From positions 145,534,001 through 145,598,000 of the forward strand of contig NC_064820.1 of assembly GCF_024166365.1 (NCBI RefSeq): a stretch of 64,000 nt of DNA. Reading direction: 5' to 3'. Each line of letters starts with the position of its first letter. Positions within the stretch are counted from its first letter, which is position 1. Shown piece after piece: positions 1 through 9,436 of the stretch. This stretch comes from Elephas maximus indicus (taxonomy: Eukaryota > Chordata > Mammalia > Proboscidea > Elephantidae). A model generated the notes under the pieces. It was not told where the DNA came from, searched no databases, and saw only the letters and a list, made by a program, of their open reading frames with translations. Position numbers and translations under genes: made by a program.

Positions 1-702
1 CTTGTTGTACACTGCACACATACTTGAACATTCTCCATGTTATTACAAATATTTAATACATGTTATTTTTAATATTTTAAATATTATATCATTTATATAA
101 CACTTGTGTAATATTTAGACTCTCACTTTTTAGTTTTATAAATAATGCTGTGTTGGATATATTTGGGCATAAAGATTTTTATGTATTCTCCACCTTCAGA
201 ATACATTCTCGGAAGTAGAATCATGAAGTTTATATGTATGACTATTTTAAAGCTCTTGAGATATACAGTACTGCAAAGTACTTTCCAAAAGGATTGTGCC
301 AATTTACACCTTCAACAGAAAAGCAGGAAAGTTGGTCCTCTGTCACCAAAATCTCCCTCTCCTCCAATCTTGCTAACAGTATTTTTTAGTCAATCTGTTA
401 TGCATGATAAAGAACAATATTCATTCTTTTCCTGATTTGGGCTTTACACAGGTAAATGATGTTTTGTAATGATTAAGAATTTTTTCTCTAGATAAGACAA
501 ATGATCTGAATAATAAAGTTAAAGTGTGAACATTAAATTATATATTTAAAATATTATTTTTGAATTACAGAAATAATTACTTGTACTTAAAAAGAATCCA
601 GATACTGCACAACTGCACAAATACTAACTCTAATCATTATAAACACCAAGGAAATAGATAAAGAGAAAATATTATTCACAGGCAGCCATTGAGATAAAAT
701 AA
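1..702. other. AT-rich unique sequence, no feature recognised
   Basis: I see no repeat family, exon signal or RNA gene in this stretch. The open frames in it are short and have no recognisable protein composition. It ends at the 8-bp direct repeat that flanks the first SINE. Confidence 0.6.
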
Positions 703-710
703 CCTGCCAC

Positions 711-870
711 CCCCAAAAAAACCCATTGCCATTAAGTTGATTCCGACTTATAGCAACCTTACAGGTCAGAGTAGAGCTGCCTCTTAGGATTTCCAAGGAG
801 TGGCTGGTGGATTCGAACTGCCGACTTTTTGGTTAGTAGCTGAGCCCTTAATCACTATGCCACCAGGATT
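711..870 (-). mobile_element. AfroSINE (short type), antisense
   Basis: On the minus strand this reads as a tRNA-derived SINE: a head close to 'tggtggcatagtgattaag', a B-box-like 'gttcgaat', then the RTE-like core and a tail that appears here as 'cccccaaaaaaaccc'. The 8-mer 'cctgccac' occurs immediately before it (703-710) and after it (871-878), which fits a target-site duplication. The family is non-autonomous. Its 3' end resembles the RTE 3' end, consistent with the published idea that RTE/BovB machinery mobilises such SINEs. Short open frames across it are translations of the SINE. Confidence 0.9.
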
Positions 871-878
871 CCTGCCAC

Positions 879-1667
879 ATGTAAATAGAACTAGGACTAA
901 AATGCTAATTAATTTTATATCTCTCAAAAGAATAACAAGATTGTATACATTGGAAAAAAGAAAAATATATATCCATGCATTTTAATATCAAATTATGAAA
1001 ATGTTTCTCAGAAATAATAATAATAATAAAAGATATGTACTAGTTAGCCCATTGAGACTCTTGGTGCTTATCTTAACTTTTAAATGTCCTTTCCTCATCA
1101 AGCTTATGACCTAAACTAGAACCTTAAAAAAAAAAAAAAAAAAACTAGAACCTTAAGATGCTATAAATAGTTCTATCCATTCTGCACCATGCTCCCTCCC
1201 TTCCGTTCATGCTTTATGGCCTCCCATAAGAATGTGCTTGGGCCAGATGGCTTTCAGCCCAATTTCCTGTAAATATTCATTTTTAATGATAATAATTAAA
1301 AACACTAATTTGCTTTTTTCCAAGGCCTTCCCCACAGAGAACTCTGGGTGCTTCACAAATACTAATTAAGCCTCAGAAATCAGACTTTCTTTTCCAGCCT
1401 TATTACATGCCTAAGTATTTGTCCCCAAAGCTATTTTCTAAGCAAAGCAATGACATTGACGGGAGAGGCGAGAGGTTAAGCCTCTTCCTTCCATCAGTAC
1501 AGTCTCCAGGGAATCAGGATTAATGTGCTGTTTGATTCCAACTTGGGCCTAATGCCACGAGGAGGGAGCATTAAGTCTCTTCTCCAAGCTGGTGGCTTGT
1601 GCTGGGGGCTAGGTGGAGTTGCCATTCCTCCTCCTTTAAATCCAGAAAAACCATTTACCTAATGGTT
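879..1667. other. Unique sequence with a homeodomain-site-rich patch
   Basis: Apart from a poly(A) insertion at 1113-1156 I recognise no repeat here. The part from about 1200 to 1660 is less AT-rich than its surroundings. It contains several TAAT/ATTA cores close together near 1290-1310, which would suit a conserved non-coding element. No open frame of note crosses it. Confidence 0.4.
1113..1156 (+). repeat. Poly(A)-only insertion with 15-bp target duplication
   Basis: The 15-mer 'aaactagaaccttaa' is present at 1113-1127 and again at 1142-1156, separated only by As. This looks like target-primed insertion of an A-tail without a body. A simple tandem duplication followed by A-run expansion is the alternative. 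Confidence 0.75.
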
Positions 1668-2041
1668 TACTGTTGATGTGAGTTGTCATTGAGTCAGCTT
1701 CAACTCCTGGCAACCCCACGTACAACAGAACAAAACTGGCCCAGTCCTACACCATCTTTATGATCATTGTATGATCAAGTATGTCATGCAGCCATTAGGG
1801 GGTTCATTTTTCAACACTATGTCAGATAATTTTCTGTTTCAATCCACAGGTTTTCATTGGCTACTTTTCAGAAGTAGGTCACCAGAACTTTCTTCCTACT
1901 GCTTTAGTTGGGAAGCACCAGTGGAACCTGTCTACCATGGATGACCCTGCTGGTATTTGAAATATTGGTAGCATAGGTTCCAGCATCATAGCAATACACA
2001 AGCCGCCACAGTATGAGAAATGGATAGACAAGTGGTTGATT
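1668..2041 (-). mobile_element. Internally deleted RTE element (5' module joined to 3' end)
   Basis: Read on the minus strand, the element starts with the RTE 5' region (positions 2041 to about 1812, including 'gctggtatttgaaat' on the plus strand). It then switches near 1790-1812 to a diverged RTE 3' end. Everything coding between those parts is absent. The same 5'-module/3'-end arrangement recurs at 6363-6812, so this could be a non-autonomous family and not a chance deletion. Confidence 0.7.
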
Positions 2042-2158
2042 CAATGGGTTAGCTCAGTGTTTTCAAAATGAAGAACAGAATCATTAAACAAATATTCTTA
2101 ACCCAAAATCTATAGGCTTCCAGAGATCTGGGGATAGAATTCAGTGGGTCTATAATCT

Positions 2159-2773
2159 CAAGTTGTCAAGGATTTCATTTTACTTGGATCCACAATCAAC
2201 AGCCATGGAAACAGCAGTCAAGAAATCAAAAAACACATAGCATTGGGGAAATCTGCTGCAAAGGACCTCTTCAAAGTGTTGAAGAGCTAAGATGTCACCC
2301 TGAAGACTAAGGTGTGCCCGACCCAAGCCATGCTATTTTCAATCACATCATATGCATGTGAAAGCTGGACAATGAATAAGGAAGACCAAAGAAGAGTTGG
2401 CGCCTTTGAATTGTGGTGTTGGTGAAGAACACTGAATATACCATGGGCTGCCAAAAGAACGAACAAATCTGTCTTAGAAGAAGTACAACCAGAACGCTCC
2501 TTGGAAGCAAGGATGGCGAGACTGCGTCTTACATACTTTGGACATGTTGTCAGGAGGGATCAGTCCCTGGAGAAAGACATCATGCTTGGCAGAGTACAGG
2601 GTCAGCGGAAAAGAGGAAGACCCTCAACAAGGTGGATTGACACAGTGGCTGCAACAATGAGCTCAAGCCTAACAACGATTGTAAGGATGGCGCAGGACCG
2701 GGCTGTGTTTCATTCTGTTGTGCATAGGGTCGCTATGAGTTGGAACCGACTCGATGGCACCTAACAACAACAT
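2159..2773 (+). mobile_element. RTE LINE, 3' end fragment
   Basis: The fragment begins in the last part of the reverse transcriptase ORF ('caaggatttcattttacttgg', read as DFILLGS in other copies). It ends with the family's 3' terminus 'gatggcacctaacaacaaca'. It is truncated at the 5' side and its reading frame is broken. It lies directly downstream of the oppositely oriented deleted RTE at 1668-2041. Confidence 0.9.
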
Positions 2774-3119
2774 AACCTCAAGTGAGAAAAAAAAAAAAAG
2801 TTGACATCTTTATTTTCACTAGCACTTAACAGAAAATTATCATTTCCTTCAGTTACTACTACCACAGTAGCATTTGCAGTACCTGTGACTTTTTCACCAA
2901 CAGAAATCACAGGTATTTTCTTATTACATTAGGTTTACAGGTATCTTGAAAATATTACCTATACACTTTTCTACTTTTAGTTTATAGTTGCTATTAATTT
3001 AATGTTTAATTAAAAAGCCTATATATTGCTATATCACACACTTGAAAATATTTTAATAACTATAGTTCAATATAATAGTTTTCCTTTATAATACTACATA
3101 CTTTATGTACAAAAAATAA
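2774..3119. other. Unique AT-rich sequence
   Basis: A short A-run follows the RTE 3' end at about 2788-2800. The rest is AT-rich and shows no repeat or coding signature that I recognise. Confidence 0.5.
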
Positions 3120-3824
3120 TTTTAGCAGAATACGCATTGATCACAAGTTCACAAGGCCCATTCTTCAGAACAGACCATATGTTACTCCACAAAACAAGCC
3201 TCAATAGATTTAAAATGATTGAAATCATACAAAGTATATTTTCTGGCAATAAGGGATGAACCTAGAAAATAATAATAGAAGGAAAATTGGAAAATTAAAA
3301 TGTGAAAATTAAACAGCACACTCTTAAACAACCTATGGGTAAAAGAAGAAATCACAAGGGAAATTAAAAAATACTTAAACACAAATGAAAACAAACACAC
3401 AATATTACCAACATGTATAGAATGCAGCAAAAGCAGTGCTCAGAGGGAAATTTGAAGCTGTAAATGCCTGCATTAACAGAAAAGAAAGATCTCAAATTAA
3501 GAGCCTAACTTTACACTTCAAGGAACTAGAAAAAGAAGAGCAAACTCAAGCAAAAACTAGCAGAAGGAAAGAAATAATAAAGATAACAGCAAAGATAAAC
3601 AAAAGAGATTAGAAAATAAAAAAAGAGAGACAGAGAACCAACGAACTCAAAAGTTGGTGATTTGAAAAGATCAACAAAATTGACAACTTCTAACTACACT
3701 AAGAAAATAGAGACGATATAAATAACCAAAGAGAAATGAAAGTCGAAACATTATCACTGGCCTTCCAGAAAAGAAAAGGATTTTAAGAGATAACTATGAA
3801 CAATTGTATACCAACAAGTTAGAT
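3120..3824 (+). mobile_element. Ancient L1, ORF2 endonuclease-RT linker region
   Basis: The A-rich strand follows the L1 ORF2 track after the endonuclease domain: a 'cagaccatatgttactccac' stretch, then 'gcaaaagcagtgctcagagg', then a lysine-rich linker. Stops occur in every frame and no usable ORF remains. An RTE 3' end interrupts it at 3825, and L1 sequence from further downstream in ORF2 resumes at about 4151, so part of the L1 was also deleted. Confidence 0.8.
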
Positions 3825-4137
3825 CTGAATGGACTGCCAGAAGAATTAACAAATCCATCTTGGAAGAGGTACAGCCAGAATACTTCCTGTCACGTACTTT
3901 GGACAGGTTATCAGGCAGGACCAGTCCCTGGAGAAGGACATCATGCTTGGTAAAATAGAGGGTCAGTGAAAAAGAAGAAGACGACCCTCAATGAGATGAA
4001 TGGACACAGTGGCTGCAACTATGGAATCAAACATAGCAACGATTTTGAGGATGGCACAAGACCAGGCAGTGTTTTGTTCTGTTGTACGTAGGGTCGCTAT
4101 GATTTGGAACCGACTAGGCGGCATCTAACAACAACAA
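3825..4137 (+). mobile_element. RTE LINE, 3' end fragment inside ancient L1
   Basis: This is a 5'-truncated copy of about 310 bp. It contains 'ctggagaaggacatcatgct' and the terminal 'catctaacaacaacaa'. L1 sequence lies on both sides. Confidence 0.85.
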
Positions 4138-4150
4138 AGCATCCACAAAA

Positions 4151-4312
4151 AAAAAAAAAAACTACCAAGTTAATAAACAAATTCAGCAAGGTTTCAGGGT
4201 ACATAATCAACACACAAAGATCTGTTGTTTCTAAATAAGCCACCAATGAACAATCCAAAAAGAAATTAAGGACACAATTCTGTTTACAATATCACCCAAA
4301 AGAACAAAACCT
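4151..4312 (+). mobile_element. Ancient L1, ORF2 segment downstream of RT motif
   Basis: The phrase 'aaattcagcaaggtttcagg' followed by 'tcaacacacaaagatctg' matches the L1 ORF2 segment just after the F/YADD motif. It is probably the continuation of the L1 at 3120-3824, beyond the RTE insertion and an internal deletion. Confidence 0.75.
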
Positions 4313-4314
4313 AT

Positions 4315-4527
4315 AACCAAACCCAAACTACGCCTACCACTATGGAGTGGATTTCCACTCATAGCAATCCTATAGGACAGAATAAAACTGCCCCGTAGGG
4401 TTTCCAAGGCTATAATCTTTACAGGAGCAGATTGCCAAATCTTTCTTCCCAGGAGGAGCCAGTGGGTTCGAACCGCCTACCTTTCAATTAGCACCCAAGC
4501 TCTTAACCACTGCATCACCAGGGCTCC
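4315..4527 (-). mobile_element. AfroSINE (long type), antisense
   Basis: This copy carries an extra segment of about 50 bp ('taatctttacaggagcagat') between the head and the core, which the short type at 711 lacks. On the minus strand the tRNA-like head ends near 4527. It sits at the end of an ancient L1 fragment. Confidence 0.9.
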
Positions 4528-4799
4528 TTGTACACACATCAGGTCCTTAAACACCTGGATCTATCTCCGCCAGCAAGTAATACCTTACATATTGTTTTCT
4601 CTTAATTCTCACCTCAAGGAGAACACTGAGTGATTATTTTAACTATGAGAGAGTTTTTATATTCACCTCAGCTCTTCCCACCTTCACCTCTACAGCAGTA
4701 GTTTAACCTTCATCAGTGTTACCTGGAAGATTAAAACAGCTTCCTAAAGACCTTCACATCTTCAACTTCTGTCCCCATTCAATTTTTTTTCCTCTGTTT

Positions 4800-4989
4800 G
4801 TGGCATCATTCTTTTATTATATTTATTTTATTTTTGGTGAAAATATACACATCAAAACCCTCTGTCATTCCACAGTTTCTAGACATAATGATCAGTCACA
4901 CTGGTTACATTCTTCACATTGTATCAACATTCTTGGTATTTCTACTGTAGTTGTTTCACTTTCACTTAATTTTCCTGCCCCTCAACCTT

Positions 4990-5024
<35 letters not shown>

Positions 5025-5160
5025 TTTAAAGAAATGCAATACTCAAGGGTGGCAATTTTTACTCTTTGGGCTAAACTGTTGAAAAGTGACTTCAGGGGAT
5101 AATTTCAATTCAAGGTTTGAAGAACAACTCAGAGCCATAGTTTCAGGAACCCTCTAGCTT
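4800..5160 (-). mobile_element. Probable old L1 3' region, antisense
   Basis: T-rich sequence with 'ggtgaaaatatacacatc' and, beyond a CA repeat, 'cagagccatagtttcagg'. It resembles the antisense 3' part of older L1 elements. The match is from memory and is diverged, so the assignment is tentative. Confidence 0.4.
4992..5022. repeat. (AC)n microsatellite
   Basis: About fifteen perfect AC units inside the probable old L1 fragment. Confidence 0.95.
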
Positions 5161-5345
5161 CAATAGATCTAGTATGTCCCCATCAAATTTACATTCACAC
5201 AACCTGCAATTTGTTGATTAAAAAAAAAACACAAATATCACTGTCAATGCTCTACTTAATTCTCATCTACAATTTGTAGGACAAAGTCCAGGTTCCTCAG
5301 TATGATGTTTAAGAACTTCCATGAAATGCCCTCTATTTATCATTA

Positions 5346-5535
5346 AAAAGTGGTTTGTGCTTGGCTACTAACTGAAAGGTTGGTGGTTCACCTCTGGGCA
5401 CCATGGAAGAAAGTACTGGTGAGCTACTTCTGTAAGATAACAGCCAAGAAAACCCTACGAAGCTGTTCTACCCTGAAACACATGGGGTCCGAATGAGTTG
5501 GAATCAACTCTATAGCAATGAGTTTTATTTTGGCT
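5346..5535 (+). mobile_element. AfroSINE (long type), diverged
   Basis: In order: a tRNA-like head ('ctactaactgaaaggttgg'), the extra segment ending 'taagataacagcc', the core 'gaatgagttggaatcaactc' and a T-rich tail. It is considerably more diverged than the copy at 4315. Confidence 0.8.
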
Positions 5536-5759
5536 TATTTATCATTATTGTCACTCTCCCTTATTATCACAGTCCTGATTTGACTTTATGTTCTAGTCAT
5601 ACTCACCCCCTTGAACACACCCTCATATATCACACTCATTCTCTCCTTCATGCATTTGCTCATATTTTTCATCCGTTAATTGGAATTATCTCTATCTTCT
5701 TGCCAATCTTCCCCTAGTCAACTCCTCCATCCTCCCCCGGCTAACACTTACGCATCTGC

Positions 5760-5985
5760 CAACATTCAATTAAGATTCAGTTTAGTTGTTATCTCCTGCA
5801 AGTGGCCTTCTCTGCACCTATGCTAGGCTGACTGCCCTTTCTCTGTGATTTTTGGCCGTATCTCAATGCAACAATTTCATGGCCTTATAAATTTCTGGCT
5901 TTTTTAATTCACTGATGTTATCCTTAGCATGTATCACAGTCCCTAGCATGTATTAGGCTCTAAGTAAATGTTTGTTGAATTAAAA
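5760..5985 (+). mobile_element. L2 LINE, 3' end
   Basis: The segment runs from an L2-like 'tctcctgcaagtggccttct' to 'taagtaaatgtttgttgaat', the characteristic L2 terminus. It is strongly diverged. Confidence 0.65.
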
Positions 5986-6362
5986 ACTGAGAAAAAAATT
6001 AGTAAATATCTCAAGATGTTATATTTTTTATCTTGAGGTTTTTTGTTTGTTTAGGGGGTATTGCTTACATGAATAAGAGAAGAAAATTCAATAGTTAACT
6101 TAGAGTGCCAAGTTTATAGTGTTAATGATGTCACATTCACTGAAAAATTTTCACTGTGCATGACCATAACTGAAATAAGTAGAAAGTTTTTTCAACTTGT
6201 CCCCATTTCTGTGTTCTGAAGTCTACTTTGTCTGATATTAATATACTCCAGCTTTCTTTTAATTAATGTTTACATGGTATATATACATACATATAGTAGA
6301 CAGCATAGAGTTGTGTGTGTATAGTTTTTTTTTTTTTTAATCCAATCTCATTAGAGATAGAT

Positions 6363-6812
6363 AGCTGCCATCCAGTCAACTTCGACTCGGCAACCTAAGT
6401 ACAATAGAATGAAATATTACCTGGTCCTGCATCATCCTCATGATCACTGGTATGTTAGAGTCCATTGTTGCAGTTACTATGCGAACTCATCTCACCAAGG
6501 GTCTCCCTTGCCCTCACTGGACCTCGACTTTACCAAACATGATGTCCCCACCTCCAGCAATTGATCCCTCCTGATGACAAGTCCAAAGCGAGCAAGTTGG
6601 ACAATGTCTTGTTGTGATCCATAAGGTATTCATTGGCTAATTTTCAAAAGTAGATTGCCAGGCCTTTCTTTTTAGTATGTCTTAGTCTGGAAGCTCTGCT
6701 GAAACCTGTCCACCATGGGTAATCCTGCTGGTATTTGAAATACCATGGCTTATCTTCTACCATTATAGCAACACTCAAGCTACCACGTCATGACAAACTG
6801 ACAGGCAGATGG
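6363..6812 (-). mobile_element. Internally deleted RTE element (second copy)
   Basis: On the minus strand the RTE 5' module (6812 to about 6610, with 'gctggtatttgaaat' on the plus strand) is joined to about 240 bp of RTE 3' end (6363-6600). The joint lies near 6600-6612, after 'acattgtc' on the minus strand. The architecture matches 1668-2041, although here more of the 3' end is kept. Confidence 0.75.
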
Positions 6813-7240
6813 ATGATTAAGCTTTTAAACACTGTATTTAGACTGTTTATATTTAATTTACTTTTTGAAAGGGTTAGACGAAAACTTTTCCTTCACTTCT
6901 AATTTTTCCATTTCTTGTTTCATTTTTCCTCTTTTGTGCCCTCTTATGAATTGAGTGCTATTTATGATTCAATTATATCTCCACAGTTGACTCAATATTT
7001 ATGCCTTTTTACCATTTTCAGTGATTGATTTAAGATTTAAAATATTAATTCTTAACTATTCAGGGTCTAGCTTCAGATAATATCATACTGCTTCATGGGT
7101 CCAAATAAGAACCTTACAATTATATACTCCCATTTCTTCCCTCCCATGCTTTGGCTATTGTCATATATTTAGCTTCTACCCGTACTATAAATGCATAATT
7201 CATTGATACTATTTTTGCTTTGGATAGTTAACTTTTAGAG

Positions 7241-7463
7241 CTGGAGTCAGCAAGCTATCTTCCACGGACCAAATCTGACCTGCCATGTTTTTGTAAATAA
7301 AGTTATACTGGAACACAGTTATGCCCATTTGTTTACATGTTGTCTATGGCTGCTTTCACACTACAGTGGCAGAGTTGGGTAGTTGCAACAGAGGTTATAC
7401 TTGGTATCCAAAACCTAAAATATTTACTATCTGGCTTTTTAAAGAAAATATTTTCAACCTCTG
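7241..7463. mobile_element. hAT-type non-autonomous DNA transposon
   Basis: The 223-bp body contains 'gtaaataaagttatactgga' and 'ctaaaatatttactatctgg', landmarks of a widespread placental MER-type hAT element. The 8-mer 'ttttagag' flanks it exactly at 7233-7240 and 7464-7471, matching the 8-bp target duplication of hAT transposons. The ends are degenerate inverted repeats. It lies inside the ancient L1. Confidence 0.85.
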
Positions 7464-7940
7464 TTTTAGAGCAATTAAAAATCAAGAAAAATAAATTTCA
7501 CATTTACCTCCATTTATTCTATTTCCAGTGCTCTTTGTTTCTTTGTGAAGATCCAGATTCTTTCTGGTATCATATTCCTTCCACCTGAAGAATTCCCAGT
7601 GAAGTTCCTTATAATGTACAGCTGGTGGCAATAAATCTCTCATTGCTTTTGTTTGTTTGGTCTGATAAAGTGAATATTTCTTTCACATTTTTGAAAAATA
7701 TTGTTGCTGAGTATAGAATTCTGGGTTAATTTTTTGTTTTTTCCTTTCAGTACTCTATGGATTTTGCTCCAACATATTTCATCTTGCAAAGTCTGCTGTA
7801 ATTTTGTCTTTGTTCTTCTGTAAGCAATATTTCTTTGTTCTCTGTCTTTGGCATTTAGTAGTTTGAATATAGCATGTTTCAGGATGCATGTGTACTTGTG
7901 TATGTGCACATGCACTCTTGGTCTCTGTCCTGGCTGGTGG

Positions 7941-8298
7941 AAGGGGCGGATTATCCAATAAGGAAGGTAAGCACGGGCTTACTTGTTCTTACTTACTAAT
8001 CTGTAGTGAACAATTTCACATCTTTTCACCACATCAAAGATTCTGGTTGTAGGTATGGCTGGCATCTGTCTCTCTCCCAACCCCACAGTACCTTCCTACA
8101 GAATCAAAGCCTCTTTTTAAATTTACAATTCCTGACAGGGCAGATGCCTCAGCAAGCAAAATAAGCACAGACTTACTTCTGCTTACTTACTAGCCTGTAG
8201 TGAACAATTTCACATGGGTTTCACTTTGTTTACTACTGATTAGTGAGTAATCACAAGTAAGCCTGTACTTACCTTGCTTATTGGATAATCCACCCCTG
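7941..8298. mobile_element. hAT-like palindromic element with internal direct repeat
   Basis: The termini are long imperfect inverted repeats of about 60 bp: left 'ggggcggattatccaataag', right 'cttattggataatccacccc'. The flanks 'gctggtgg' (7933-7940) and 'cctggtgg' (8299-8306) agree at 7 of 8 bases, as expected for a hAT target duplication. A 54-bp segment of the left arm (7969-8022) recurs directly at 8162-8215 with six mismatches. The right part (about 8136-8298) is therefore a near-palindromic unit by itself. Confidence 0.8.
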
Positions 8299-8991
8299 CC
8301 TGGTGGTCTTTGTGCCTTGATTGGTGAGCGTCACTAATTTTGGAAAATTTTTGGCCATTATTTTTTCAGAATTTTCTTCTACCTTGTTCTCTTTTTCTTT
8401 TCCTTTTGATATTCAAACAGCATAATTTGAGGCCACTAAATATTGTCCCACACTTCTTGGATGTTGTTGTTTTTATTTATCTTTTATCTTTGTGTTTCAG
8501 TGTCAGTAATTCAATTGGCTCATCTTCATGCTCCCAGGTTTTTTCCTAAGCTATGTCAAAGTCTACTGATGAGCCCATTCTACATCCCTGATATTGTTTT
8601 TCATTTCTAGCATTTCCATATGAATTGCTGTTATAGTTTCCATCTCTCTGCTGAAATTATTTATCTGATTATGAATGTTGTCCACCTTTTCAAATACAGC
8701 TTTTAACATATTAATCTGCTTATAACTGAATAAATCATTTAAAATTCCCCCAAGCTTCAGCACTTTCATCATCAGAAGACAAAGATAGCCCTGCTTACTA
8801 CAAATTACAGCCCTTTGTCTTAGATACTAAAATGAGATCATTTCTGTTGAACAGGAAAACTTAAAAGTGCCAATTACCTCATTGATTAAATTCAACTTTA
8901 TTAGTAAAAGCCAACAATAAAAAATTTGAAAATAATACTGTATGTGATAATAATTTAATACAACAAAAATATAAATTAAAAATGGAAATCT

Positions 8992-9097
8992 GTGCTCACT
9001 TCAGCAGCACATATACTAAAATTGGAATGATACAAAAAATTAGCATGACCCCTGTGCAAGGATGACACACAAATTCTTGAAGTGTTCCATATTTTTT
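8992..9097 (+). pseudogene. U6 snRNA pseudogene, 5' part of a U6/L1 chimera
   Basis: The sequence follows U6 spliceosomal RNA from its first base ('gtgctcacttcagcagcaca') to its terminal T-run. It has several substitutions and a short deletion in the 'gatacagagaagattagc' region, so it is unlikely to work in splicing. No U6-type upstream promoter elements were recognised. Directly after the T-run comes an L1 3' terminus, which makes this a template-switch retrocopy. Near-target duplications ('ggaaatct' at 8984-8991 and 9142-9149) flank the whole chimera. Confidence 0.95.
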
Positions 9098-9135
9098 TGT
9101 AAACTTTCACTTAAACACAATAAAAAAAAAAAAAA
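9096..9135 (+). mobile_element. L1 3' terminus fused to U6, with poly(A)
   Basis: 'tttgtaaactttcacttaaa' followed by 'cacaata' and a run of As is the same 3' terminus as the L1s ending at 27882 and 55784. The exact junction with U6 is ambiguous within the shared T-run. Confidence 0.9.
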
Positions 9136-9296
9136 TTTAACGGAAATCTTCCTGTTATCCAAGAGGTCTAGAATTGTGGTACTTAGGTTGATTTAAACTC
9201 TGAGGACCTTGATGAAGAGAAAATATTTTGTTCTATTTTAGACATTAATAAAAAAAAAAAAGAGCTTTAATTATATATTTCAAAAGCTTACATGTG

Positions 9297-9436
9297 GACA
9301 TAATAATAATAGCTAATATTTATTGAGCATCTACTTCTGAATACACTAGGCATTGCTCTTAGTGCTTACATACATTAACTCCTCTACTTCTCAAAATAAC
9401 TGGGTAAGAACTATTATTATCCCCACCTAAGAGATT
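9297..9436 (-). mobile_element. MIR SINE, 3' half, split by an RTE
   Basis: 'taatatttattgagcatcta' through 'aactattattatccccacct' is MIR read in antisense. The head continues at 11441-11545 ('aggaaactgaagcatggg' onward). The gap between them is the RTE insertion at 9437-11432. Confidence 0.85.

Larger units (their letters stand above)
6195..8790 (-). mobile_element. Ancient L1, antisense, split by three insertions
   Basis: T-rich sequence with landmarks of an old mammalian L1 read backwards: 'tactccagctttcttttaat' near 6245, 'agaaccttacaattatatac' near 7110, 'gagtatagaattctgggtta' near 7710 and 'ggaaaatttttggccattat' near 8340. The L1 pieces are 6195-6362, 6813-7240, 7464-7940 and 8299-8790. 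They are separated by an internally deleted RTE and by two hAT-type elements. No open frame survives. Confidence 0.7.

Noticed and set aside
2760..2775. 'caacaacaa' runs as microsatellites
   Set aside because: They are the normal 3' terminus of RTE copies and occur only at those ends.
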